Assembly: GCA_951799405.1 (NCBI GenBank)
Contig: OX637356.1
Location: forward strand, 15,337,229-15,401,228
Source of the DNA: Agapetus fuscipes
Lineage: Eukaryota > Arthropoda > Insecta > Trichoptera > Glossosomatidae
Length of the DNA: 64,000 bases
Direction: 5' to 3'
Shown here: piece by piece, positions 7,999 to 17,193 of the stretch
How the letters are laid out: each line of letters starts with the position of its first letter
Numbering within the stretch: position 1 is the first letter of the stretch
Program-made: the position numbers and the translations under genes
Notes under the pieces: model-generated
The model's database searches: none
Told to the model about the DNA's origin: nothing
What the model saw: the letters and a program-made list of their open reading frames with translations, nothing else

Positions 7999-10881
7999 AT
8001 GACTTTCAGGTTATATTATCAAAATGTACGTGGGTTACGTACTAAAACAAATATTTTTTCACAGAATGTTTTATTGAACAATTATGACATTTTACTGATT
8101 TCTGAAAGTTGGTTAAATGACGGAATTCTGGATGGTGAGTTGTTTGATGGTCGTTATGACGTCTTCAGAAATGATAGAGACCCTCTTGACACAGGATTGT
8201 CTCGAGGAGGGGGAGTAATGATTGCAACTCGCAGAGTGTTAAATGCTCGCCAGCGACCGGAGTGGCAGTCGGGGCTAGAATGCGTTTGGTTGACCATTCC
8301 TGGAAAATCGTTCAGGAACTCTATTGATTTACATATAGCTTGCATCTATATGATGGGAGGATCTTCTCACCAAGAAATGATGCTCAATTTTGCATCGACA
8401 CTTACAAATTTACTTAATTTTTACCCTAAAGATATTTTTATTGTGGTTGGAGATTTTAATTTGCCCAATATAAAGTGGACTGAGGAAAACAACAATGATC
8501 ACCTCACCCCAATTTTCTTTGAACGCCACACTGCTGAGATTTTCCTTAACTATTCTGCTACTGGTTTGGAACAGTATAATAATATTCTTAATGCTAATGG
8601 GAGAATATTGGATCTTATTCTTTCAAATACTGCTATAAAAACTATACATGCTGCTTTTCCTTTGGTTCCTGAGGACCTCCATCATCCGTCACTTGAACTG
8701 ACTGCCGACCTTGTTCCCAAGAAATACTTGGTTAGTGCCCCACGCTTTACACGTCTTTTTAGGAAGGGTGATTATACTAAACTTAAAAATTTCTTGTCTA
8801 ATATTGATTGGGAGCTGATTCTCAATCAGTGCGATGTGAATGACTGTGTTGATGTATTTTATAGAATAATCAATGAAAGCATTGACTCTTTTATACCCGG
8901 TAAAATGATTAATTGTAATAAGTATCCAACTTGGTTTTCAGCAGCATTGATAAAGATAATTAAAGAAAAACATAAAGCTCACAGACGATGGAGGTTAACA
9001 GGAAATCCAAGGGATTATCAAACATTCTCCCTCTTACGTTCTCGTCAGAAACGCGTACAGGGTGAGTGTCATGCCAGGTTTATCAGATACTCAGAGCTAT
9101 CCATGTCTAAAGAGCCAAAGAGATTTTGGTCATATCTCAAGGGTGTGCGAAATTCCAGTTCACTACCAAGAGAATTATTATTTGAGGGGCAAGTGGCCTC
9201 TGATGCTTGTAGTATGGCAAATCTGTTTTCAAAATATTTTAGATCTGTTTACACTGATTTTTCTGATATCACTGATTCATCTACTGTCGCTTGTCCTCCG
9301 TCCTTTGGTGAATTGTCTACAAATCAAAACATTGCTTGTGGACTGGCGGTTACTCCCATTATGGTTTGCAAATATTTAAACACACTTGATGCTAGCAAAG
9401 GAGCGGGTAGTGATGGCATTCCTTCGTTTTTTGCTATTAGTTGCGCTAATGAACTATCACTCCCTCTGGCAATGATTTTCAATAAGTCCCTTATTACAGG
9501 TATATTTCCTGATGCCTGGAAGAGGGCGCACATAGTTCCAATACACAAATCTGGTCCTAAAACTTCTGCAGAAAACTATCGACCTATATCCATCTTACCC
9601 GTATTTGGTAAATTGTTTGAGAAGTTGATCTATGATCAAATATATCATTTACTCGTTTCTCAGCTACCCAAATCCCAACATGGTTTCCTCAAAAAAAGAT
9701 CAGTCGTCTCCAACTTAGCAGTCTTCACAGATTACGTGTTTGATGAGATGGAAAAGGGTGGCCAAATTGACGTAATCTACACGGACTACTCAAAGGCCTT
9801 TGACAGGGTAAGCCATAGCATATTATTGGATAAACTACAAACACTTGGCGTGCATGGGAATCTGCTGCGGTGGTTTGCATCATACCTGATAAAAAGATCT
9901 CAAGCGGTTGTTCTTGGTGGCTGCAAGTCGGACTTCTTTAGTATTCCGTCTGGTGTCCCCCAGGGCTCTCACCTCGGACCGCTTCTTTACAATGTATATG
10001 TCTATGACATTGAACAGTGTTTTAATTTTACAAAATGTTTATTATATGCTGATGATACTAAAATTTACTTAGGAATTAATAGCATTCAGGACTGCATGAA
10101 GCTGCAGGATAATTTGGACAACCTTACACATTATTGTATTAAAAACAAATTAGATCTTAATGTATCTAAGTGCCATAAGATATCTCTTACCCGCAAGACA
10201 AACCCCTTAAAGTTTAATTATCAACTCAAGGGTGAATACCTTGACACTGTGACTGGGGTGAGGGACCTTGGTGTTTTTATGGATGCTAAATTAATTTTTG
10301 ATGCCCATATTTCCTCTACCACCGTTAAATCTTACAAAATGCTGGGATTTATTTTAAGGACCTGTGAGCCCTTCAGGGGTTCTAATGCCGTTAAGATGGC
10401 CTATTGCGCGTATGTTCGCAGTAGGCTTGAATTCGCTTCACCTATTTGGAATCCACAGTACAGTGTTTATAAGGAACAAATAGAAGCTATACAAAAGAAA
10501 TTTCTAAAGCATCTAAATTACAGGGAACATTTAACTTTTAATAATTATCATGATGCTTGCCGTCATCACGGTTTTATGTCCCTAGAAGCCCGTCGAACGC
10601 TATTAGATATGGCTTTTCTGTACGATATAGTACACGGCCATATTGACTCCACCGTTCTTTGTGAGGGGCTCACTTTGCGTGTACCTACAAGGCGCACTAG
10701 GTTAAATTCACTTTTTTATACGGGAGCGCACACTACAAATTATGCCAGGAACTCGACTTTAACGAGAGCTATGTTTTGTTATAACTCAAATTTTAATCAC
10801 CTGGACATTTTTTGTTTGTCCAAAAACGCATTTCTTCAAGGGGTGCGGATGTACTACTTGAGAAAATGCAAAACTGATTGA
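7999..10881 (+). CDS. LINE-A ORF2: endonuclease and reverse transcriptase
   Basis: A 960-residue ORF2 that nicks target DNA and reverse-transcribes the element RNA by target-primed reverse transcription. Residues 1-~230 form an APE-type endonuclease: YYQNVRGLRTK, the catalytic-type LLISESW, and VVGDFNLPNIKW. The usual SDH-type motif appears as DLHHPS. The RT follows from ~residue 470: YRPISILPVFGKLFEKL, DYSKAFDRVSHS, SGVPQGSHLGPLLYN, and the catalytic LLYADDTKIY near residue 681. The C-terminus has the SRLEFASPIWNP-type thumb region of Jockey/CR1-group elements. No RNase H domain is seen. The frame is uninterrupted, so the copy may be competent or only recently dead. The ATG at 7999 gives the full endonuclease. 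Confidence 0.9.
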   Translation: MTFRLYYQNVRGLRTKTNIFSQNVLLNNYDILLISESWLNDGILDGELFDGRYDVFRNDRDPLDTGLSRGGGVMIATRRVLNARQRPEWQSGLECVWLTIPGKSFRNSIDLHIACIYMMGGSSHQEMMLNFASTLTNLLNFYPKDIFIVVGDFNLPNIKWTEENNNDHLTPIFFERHTAEIFLNYSATGLEQYNNILNANGRILDLILSNTAIKTIHAAFPLVPEDLHHPSLELTADLVPKKYLVSAPRFTRLFRKGDYTKLKNFLSNIDWELILNQCDVNDCVDVFYRIINESIDSFIPGKMINCNKYPTWFSAALIKIIKEKHKAHRRWRLTGNPRDYQTFSLLRSRQKRVQGECHARFIRYSELSMSKEPKRFWSYLKGVRNSSSLPRELLFEGQVASDACSMANLFSKYFRSVYTDFSDITDSSTVACPPSFGELSTNQNIACGLAVTPIMVCKYLNTLDASKGAGSDGIPSFFAISCANELSLPLAMIFNKSLITGIFPDAWKRAHIVPIHKSGPKTSAENYRPISILPVFGKLFEKLIYDQIYHLLVSQLPKSQHGFLKKRSVVSNLAVFTDYVFDEMEKGGQIDVIYTDYSKAFDRVSHSILLDKLQTLGVHGNLLRWFASYLIKRSQAVVLGGCKSDFFSIPSGVPQGSHLGPLLYNVYVYDIEQCFNFTKCLLYADDTKIYLGINSIQDCMKLQDNLDNLTHYCIKNKLDLNVSKCHKISLTRKTNPLKFNYQLKGEYLDTVTGVRDLGVFMDAKLIFDAHISSTTVKSYKMLGFILRTCEPFRGSNAVKMAYCAYVRSRLEFASPIWNPQYSVYKEQIEAIQKKFLKHLNYREHLTFNNYHDACRHHGFMSLEARRTLLDMAFLYDIVHGHIDSTVLCEGLTLRVPTRRTRLNSLFYTGAHTTNYARNSTLTRAMFCYNSNFNHLDIFCLSKNAFLQGVRMYYLRKCKTD

Positions 10882-11149
10882 ATGGCATCCTCTTCCCCTT
10901 CTATTGTCCTTTCTATCCTATTTTCCCAAATCTTCTCTGATAAAAACCTCCGCATTCATATTATTTTTCTTTTGTTCTTTTCGTTTGCTGTTACATTTGC
11001 TGTAGACAAGCTTTTATTGTAATTATTTTTATTTAAGAAAACTATTATTGGCCTTATATGTATTTATTATAAATCTTTACTTGTTTCATGTGTATGTGCT
11101 GTTGTTTTCTGTAATAAATATAAAAAAAAAAAAAAAAAAAAAAAAACAT

Positions 11150-11335
11150 AGGACGCCCGATTCCAGTTTACAGGAAAATTATTACCAGATCCTGGAACGG
11201 TTTTGACATTAAAAAATTTAAATTTGATTTGTCGCTCTCACCAGTTTGTGATCCGGAGACCTTTGTCTCGATGCATCCGGACGGGCTAGTGGATCTGTAC
11301 AACAACACTCTTAAGCGCCTAATTGATCAGCATGC
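11150..11335 (+). pseudogene. LINE-B fragment (piece 2 of copy 1)
   Basis: Continues LINE-B after LINE-A: GRPIPVYRKIITRSWNGFD and LSLSPVCDPETFVSMHPDG match 52959-53144 of copy 2. It ends at CATGC, where LINE-C is inserted, and the LINE-B reading resumes at 14965. Confidence 0.85.
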
Positions 11336-11551
11336 ACATCTGTGTGGATGAAAGACTGAGAGGAGCCGTAAGAGATAGCCGTGTCTACCGCGGGCCTGAA
11401 ATAGGCAGTGATCACTATCTCTTATGTGCTAAAATAATGCTTGGTGAAGTAAGAAAGAAGAAACGCAAGAAGCAAGTAAGAATGACTAGAATAAAAGTAG
11501 AAAGGCTGAATGAAGAAAAAGTGAATGAGAAGTATGTGTCAGAGCTCCACA
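11336..11551 (+). pseudogene. LINE-C endonuclease C-terminal piece
   Basis: Encodes a DERLRGAVRDSRVYRGPEIG segment ending in SDHYLLCAKIML, the last endonuclease motif (SDH), then a lysine-rich linker RMTRIKVERLNEEKVNEKYV. The 5' part of the endonuclease is missing through truncation. The reading is broken at ~11551 by an insertion and resumes near 12505. Confidence 0.65.
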
Positions 11552-11807
11552 ATAGTTATTTATGCCACTGCCTAGTAATGATAGTCTTTGTAACACGAGT
11601 GCTAGTTTGTGCCATGAGGCGCAGCCGAATGGCACAATAGACAGCAAGAGTGTTACAAAGACTAATTACGTGCAGTGGCATACAATACTTTTTCTACGAC
11701 CATTAAATAAATAACAAAATAGTAAATAATAGTCATTATAATGTACTCGTCCATTTTACCTTACCTTTGTCAAAACGTGTGATTTATCATTCCCTTCGAT
11801 TATCTAA

Positions 11808-12030
11808 TCTAACCTAAGTTGCAAAGGTAAATTATATTTAGGATTCATATTGAATTCATGCCCACAAACCGACACATATAAGGTCGCGCTTTTACATCCT
11901 GTATATAAGCTTTTAATCATTCAAACCCAAACTCAAATAAACATATGCCCTGCAGTTGTATTGGCAGGTGAACCAAGTTTTTACAGCATAGGTGATCAAC
12001 CTCATACCCACCTATTAACCAAGTAACTTT
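11808..12030 (-). repeat. R250 copy, divergent
   Basis: TAATCTAACCTAAGTTGCAA tail at left, CCTCATACCCACCTATTAAC head at right. It is noticeably diverged and missing part of the middle. Confidence 0.75.
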
Positions 12031-12412
12031 TTGAGTTTGTTTATTTTTTGCGGTGAAAATTGTTGTATTGTTTTCCTTTCAAGCCTTTTATTTTCCTTTT
12101 AAAAAAGGAAAGCTTTAATTTGGAGCATTCCGATAAATAAATTTGATAAATTTTAGCACTATTAACAATTTTTATTTGACTCTACACATAAAATATATTT
12201 ATTTTCATCTGAACAGGGCTGGAAGTCTCATCACCACGGTAATTCCTACCTACCGAATATCAGTAATATTGTATGAAGCCTAATCAGCTGATCGCTTGCG
12301 GCCATCTTGGATTGAAAGGTCTTCATACCCCCATACAAGGTTGACATTTGAAATTAAAAAATGGTTCCAATTCTGACAATGCGCATGCGCACATTTCCAT
12401 TTCAACACGGTT

Positions 12413-12445
12413 ACCCGTTGCGTAATGTTACATTACGCAACGGGT
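12413..12445. repeat. Perfect 33-nt palindrome
   Basis: ACCCGTTGCGTAATGT and its exact reverse complement are separated by one T (16-bp arms). Confidence 0.85.
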
Positions 12446-12502
12446 GTAGAAATGTATGTCATTGTGATTGCGTTAGCCGTTTTGTAATTAGTAAATTACC
12501 AA

Positions 12503-14602
12503 ATGGGAGTAGAATTTTTTTTAAGTGTGAATGAACTTGAGAAGAATGTGTGTGGAAAAGATATTGAAAGCATGTGGAAAGATTTGAAGGAAGGAATGAT
12601 TGAATGTGCTAAAAAAGTATGTGGGGTAACGAAAGGTGGAAAATTGAAAGGAGATGCCTGGTGGAATGATAGAGTGAAAGAAGCTGTGAAAGTTAAGAAA
12701 AAGTGTTATGAAAATTGGCTGAATGATAGAAATGATAGAAAGCTAGAAGACGAATATAAGATAGCTAAGAGAATGGCAAAGAATATAATTTATGAAAGCA
12801 AGATGAATGAACAAAGAAAGATTGATGAAAGGATTAACAAAAGTTTCACCGACAGTAAGAAGGAATTTTGGAGGTGGATCAATTCGGATAGAAATAAATC
12901 TTCTGCATTGACCACTCCGGGAGTCAAAAGTGCTGCCGGTGAGATGGTATGGGAGAATGAAGAAGTATGTAAGAGATGGAAGAACTATTTTCAAGAAATT
13001 TTTGGCCAGGGTGAAAGAAGAATTTATGAACAGACAGATGAAGAAAATGAATTGAAGATTTTGAAAGAAGAAATGAAAGTGTCTATTTCACGTCTGAAGA
13101 ATGGGAAGTCTGCTGGGTTTGATGGTATAAATGGTGAAATGTTGAAAGCAGGAGGTGAATGTGTGATAGATTGGATGTTTGAATTATGTAAGCTTTGTGT
13201 GAATGCAGTAGTACCGATGGATTGGAGGAAGGCAGTCATTGTTCCCATTTACAAAGGTAAAGGGGACAAAAAAGACTGTCAGAACTTCAGACCAATCAGT
13301 CTACTCAGTATACCAGGAAAAGTCTTCTGTAAGGTGATTATAAAAAATGTGATTCTGACTACTAGCAAAAGAGTTTCCGATATACAGTCCGGCTTTATGG
13401 CCGGTAGAGGCTGTGTTGATCAGATTTTCACTCTACGACAACTTGTTGAAAAACAATTGTCGGTGAGGGGGAAACTATTCACGGCCTTTGTGGATCTGGA
13501 AAAGGCTTTTGACTCAGTGGACAGAGGTATGTTGTGGGATGTTTTGAAAGCATACGGAGTGAATGGAGCTCTCCTCAATGCGGTGCATGCAAACTATGAG
13601 AATAGTATGGCGTGCATTCGTATTGATGGTGAGTATAGTGAATGGTTTGAAGTTTTTAAGGGTGTAAGGCAAGGATGTGTGATGAGCCCATGGCTATTTA
13701 ACATAGTCATGGACAAGTGTGTTCGAGATGCTAGACTTGATGATTGTGGATTAATAATAGGAGAGAGCAAAGTGAGCGTTCTACTGTATGCGGATGATGC
13801 AGTCCTTGTTTCTGATTCAGCAGTGGAATTGCAAATGATGCTCTCTAGATTGAACGAAGCTTTGAAAGGTAATAATTTGAAGTTGAATGCAAGAAAGACG
13901 AAAGTTTTGATTTTTGAAAGAGATGATGAAAATATGAATTATGAATTTAAAATTAATGGAATGAATGTTGATGTTGTAAATGAGTTTGTGTATTTGGGAA
14001 GTAAGTTTGAAAAAGATGGAAGAATGGCCGGTGAATTTGAAAGAAGAATAATGAAAGGCAGGTGTGTACTGGGTGCGACCGCTTGCATCGCCAGGAACCA
14101 AAATCTCTCAAAAAATGTTAGATTGGCGGTGCACGGTGGTATACTAGTGCCAACCTTGATGTATGGAAGTGAAGCCTGGACGGTGAGTGAAAGGGAAATT
14201 AGTAAAGTCCATACAGTAGAAATGGACTATCTAAGAAGTATGATTGGGAAAAAACGAAGTGACAGGGTGAGGAATGATTTTGTAAGAGAAGAATGTGGTG
14301 TAAGGGAAAGTGTGAAAGTGAAGATTAAAAGAAGTATGTTAAGATGGTTCGGGCATATGGAGAGAATGAGTGATGAAAGATTGACGAAGAAAGTATATGT
14401 TGCTAGAATAGATGGATGTCGTGGTAGAGGAAGACCGAGAAAAGTATGGAAGGATCAAATCTCTGAAATAGCGAATGAATGGGATATCCAGAGTCATAAT
14501 AAAAGGAGGACTTGTATGAAAAAGGTTATGACTCTGGATGAAATGAAAGAAGTATGCAAGGACAGGAAGAAGTGGCGGCTAATCTGCAATGTTGATTTTT
14601 AA
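12503..14602 (+). pseudogene. LINE-C reverse transcriptase ORF (5'-disrupted)
   Basis: An open frame of 699 codons encoding the RT and C-terminal region of an RTE-like LINE. Visible motifs: RLKNGKSAGFDGINGEMLKA, FRPISLLSIPGKVFCKVI, VDLEKAFDSVDRGMLWDVLK, KGVRQGCVMSPWLFNIV and the catalytic VLLYADDAVLVSD near residue 428. The C-terminal part has RWFGHMERMSDERLTKKVY followed by GRGRPRKVWKDQI, a tail common to this LINE group. The ATG at 12503 is merely the first in-frame one after an insertion. The genuine protein would include an upstream endonuclease, of which a piece remains at 11336-11551. The RT frame is intact, so decay has been limited. A 5'-truncated sister lies at 46011-47280. Confidence 0.8.
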
Positions 14603-14715
14603 TGTTGGTGTATTAATTTGTTACATTTTTTGCATAGGAAATTTTTGACTTTTTTGTATAGATTTCTTTGTAAGGTTTTGTTCTTTTGTATAGTTAAATG
14701 TAATTTATTATTCGT

Positions 14716-14964
14716 ATTCCTTGACTTATAGGTTGGTATGAGGCTGACCACCCATACTGTAAAAAATGGTTCACTTTGCCAATGTCACCCCTGTTTCAGG
14801 GAAGGTCGGCAAAAGTTGTGGGGCTTATGTTCATTTGAGGTTTGGATTTTATTTGTAAGTACACATTCAGCATTTGTAAGCGCGAACTACATTTGTTGGT
14901 TTGTGGGCATACATCTGAGAGCTTTAAATGAATATATCCTTGCAACTTAGATTATAGATTATAG
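14716..14964 (+). repeat. R250 copy forming the LINE-C 3' end
   Basis: TTCCTTGACTTATAGGTTGG to GCAACTTAGATTATAGATTATAG, directly followed by the target duplication. LINE-C's sister at 46011 has the same module at its 3' end, followed there by poly(A). Confidence 0.85.
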
Positions 14965-16065
14965 ATGCTCCCATAACGGTGAAAATTGTTAAAGATCGCA
15001 GAAGTGCAATCTGGTTTGACAATGAGTGCCGCGTATTGAAGCGCAGTATGCGCAAGCACAAAAAAAATTCAGGAATGGCAAACCAGGTTGCACCAGGGAC
15101 ATGTGGATCAGTGCTTAGAGGGAGTACAGATCTACTTTTCTCCAGAAAAAATCCATCTATTTTCGTAATAAATTTTCTGGGGCTAAAAATCCTCAACAAT
15201 TACTGTGGAAATTTCTGGAGAACCTGTCTGGCGGATCTCAGGTCGGTCCGGTCGTGACTTCGGCTGCCGCTGATTTTGCACAGCACTTTGAGAATAAAAT
15301 TTTCCAATTGCGCTCTACCTTGGGCGTGGGTTCTGCTGGTTTTGTAACTGGTGGCGATTCACGTTTTGGGGTTTTTAATGAAACTTACATTGAGGAGGTC
15401 TCAGGTGTAATAGCGAAGTCACCCAACAAGCAGTGCGATCTTGACCCTGTGCCGACGTGGGTTCTGAAAGAATGCATCTCACAGTTGGCCCCATTTATTG
15501 TAAAGGTTATCAATAGTAGCCTAGTGGAGGCCACTGTCCCTGCGTCTTTGAAGATGGCATTCATAACTCGCATTTTAAAAAAGCCCCAACTTAGTCCTTG
15601 TGATCCCTCTAACTACAGACCGGTGTCGAATTTGCCGTTCTTGTCCAAGGTGTTGGAGCGGATTGTCTCTCTCCGGCTGGTATCGTATCTGGAAACTAAT
15701 AACCTTATGCCGAAATGGCAATCAGGATATCGAAAAGGTCACTCTACAGAAACTGGTATGCTCAAGGTCACGTCTGATATGATATCGGCAATGGAGCAGG
15801 GCAATCTTGCTTTGTTGGCACTTCTGGACATGAGTGCGGCTTTCAACACTGTTAGTCATGAAATACTGATAAATAGATTGGAGGGCTCGTATGGTTTGAG
15901 AAATGGGGCCCTGGAGTGGATGACCTCCTACCTGGTAGGTCGCAAGCAGGCGGTACGTATTTGTGATGATGTCTCACCTGTCTACTCACTCACCTCTGGG
16001 GTTCCGCAGGGGTCCGTGCTGGGTCCAGTCCTTTTTTTACTTTACACAGCCGACATTGAGAGTAT
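14965..16065 (+). pseudogene. LINE-B reverse transcriptase fragment (piece 3 of copy 1)
   Basis: Resumes LINE-B with ITVKIVKDRRSAIWFDNECR. After a frameshift near 15060-15250 it continues as MTSAAADFAQHFENKIF into the RT: YRPVSNLPFLSKVLERIVS, the LLDMSAAFNTVSHEILINRL block (the usual AFDT is AFNT here), and SGVPQGSVLGPVLFLLYTAD. The motif order is CR1/L2-like. It ends abruptly after TADIES, before the catalytic YADD box. Copy 2 (54470-54970) ends at exactly the same residue and junction, so the truncation is older than the duplication. Confidence 0.85.
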
Positions 16066-16154
16066 GACAATTATATTAATATTTAAAACTGAACAAATTT
16101 CAAAACATAATTTAAATTGGATATAAACGAACCGTTTAAAGAGAACTTACATCA

Positions 16155-16198
16155 TTCTCGACGTTTCGTCAGCGACGTAGCGGACGTCTTCAGGAGAA
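16155..16198 (-). ncRNA. Hammerhead-ribozyme-like motif
   Basis: Minus strand: TTCTC pairs with GAGAA (stem I), core CTGAAGA, a stem II whose outer GTC...GAC pairs, GAAAC, then GTC. As in the other motifs, one extra base sits after CTGAAGA and helix III is minimal. The stem II middle pair is mismatched here but intact in the partner at 55060-55103. Confidence 0.45.
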
Positions 16199-16404
16199 CA
16201 TCCTCTCTGCACGACGACTGAGGATGAACTGAATTTGAAAACACTTTGTCACAAATCACTGACTACCTTCGAACGAAGGTAGTAATTATGTTTTGGTCTG
16301 TTACATATTTCACTTTAATCTTGTTTGTATTCTACGTCACTAGCTGGTACTATGTTACCTGTACACACCGCACTAATCAAGTCAAAGACAATGATATAAT
16401 TAGT

Positions 16405-16490
16405 GCGGTGTGGGGGGCCAAGTGGGCTGATCTTTGTAGCGTGTTTGGAATTGAACAACGTTGGTTCAATCCCCGCTGGGGTTTGACCAT
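16405..16490 (+). repeat. tRNA-like segment
   Basis: GGCCAAGTGGGCTGATC resembles a polymerase III A box, and GGTTCAATCCC matches a B box ~50 nt later. It lies within the shared module, and the acceptor pairing looks poor, so it is read as SINE-like rather than a tRNA gene. A related B-box region followed by CCTGGTTCAACAGATG occurs at 20810-20855. Confidence 0.4.
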
Positions 16491-16830
16491 AAATTTAAAC
16501 CTGGTTCAACAGATGTTATTCGGTAATTATGAATTAATAATTGCAGATAGATATTGCAGGGTATTCCATGTGTCATTGAAATATTAATACTTTTTCAATC
16601 AATGGTTTTTTTATAAGTTTATACTCCTATGGATTCACATTTTGTTTATTCATTGTTTTTGTAAGTACATATTGTTTTTTGTTGTGCCACAAACTAGCAC
16701 TCGTGTTACAAAGACTATCATTACTAGGCAGTGGCATAAACAACTATTATACTCCTATGGATTCACATTTTGTTTATTCATTGTTTTTGTAAGTACATAT
16801 TGTTTTTGTATAATAAATCGTAAATATTAG

Positions 16831-17193
16831 TAATATTTATTGTTTTGCAATTATATCAACCTTAATTTTGATCAAATCAACCCTAGAAAATAACACCAAA
16901 TCTGCCTGTTTTTGATAAAAAAAAATAAAGCGAATTTCCGTTTTCAGGGAAATAACACCGAAATTCACAAAAAATAACACCACTATTTTCCAGTCCCTAG
17001 TAATAAGAACATACAGGGGAGCCAACGTTTACTCTGACCACCATCTGGTGTGTGTTGGTATCAGGGAGAGGAAATCTAAGACATAGGACGCCCCAACCAC
17101 CAAAACAAAATGTTGCATTACGGAGTTGCTCAAAGAGAAGACCAAACAATGGAATACACACAGAATCCAGCAAGCAACCTGAAGATCACTGTC
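16831..17193 (-). other. 3' flank of zinc-finger exon 1 (shared with exon 3)
   Basis: Downstream of the stop on the minus strand. 16831-17193 matches 59735-60098, and 17007-17193 also matches 47970-48157. It probably includes 3' UTR. No open gene is seen. Confidence 0.6.

Larger units (their letters stand above)
6312..11144 (+). mobile_element. LINE-A, apparently full-length non-LTR retrotransposon
   Basis: A 4.83-kb insertion into LINE-B with a 5-bp target duplication AACAT (6307-6311 and 11145-11149). Copy 2 of LINE-B at ~52956 shows the uninterrupted site. Order: 5' UTR 6312-6575, ORF1, 427-bp T-rich spacer (7572-7998), ORF2, 3' UTR 10882-11112, AATAAA at 11113, and a poly(A) run to the right target copy. 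Both reading frames are open and the poly(A) is pure, so the copy looks young. The RT resembles the Jockey/CR1 group; the exact clade is undetermined. Confidence 0.9.
11552..12502. repeat. Composite insertion in LINE-C
   Basis: Non-coding. 11552-11620 shares a TTTATGCCACTGCCTAGTAA / TCTTTGTAACACGAGTGCTA segment with 16684-16750 (inverted). An R250 copy lies at 11808-12030, then AT-rich unassigned sequence, and a perfect 33-nt palindrome at 12413-12445. TTTGTAATTAGTAAATTACCAAA, near-palindromic, marks the right edge at ~12501. Confidence 0.6.
11336..14964 (+). mobile_element. LINE-C, 5'-truncated RTE-like LINE
   Basis: Inserted into LINE-B with target duplication ATGC (11332-11335 and 14965-14968). 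It starts inside the endonuclease (11336-11551), is interrupted by a composite insert (~11552-12490), continues as a long RT frame (12503-14602), and ends in a 3' UTR whose last ~245 bp are an R250 copy with an ATTATAG tail. The RTE-like call rests on a single long frame, endonuclease-RT order, short 3' end and the RGRGRPRKVW-type C-terminus. Confidence 0.7.
16066..16830. repeat. Non-coding module downstream of LINE-B (copy 1; partner 54971-55603)
   Basis: Shared almost base for base with 54971-55603. It contains a hammerhead-like motif (16155-16198), a CTACCTTCGAACGAAGGTAG palindrome (16263-16282), an inverted pair CACCGCACTAAT / ATTAGTGCGGTG (16366-16410) and a tRNA-like segment (16405-16490). 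The layout resembles the terminal regions of Penelope-like elements (inference). Copy 1 alone carries a tandem ~60-bp repeat (16621-16680 and 16750-16808) around a 70-bp insert. Confidence 0.6.

Noticed and set aside
7478..8002. Phenylalanine-rich, membrane-like frame between LINE-A ORFs
   Set aside because: Product of a T-rich spacer that overlaps both ORFs.
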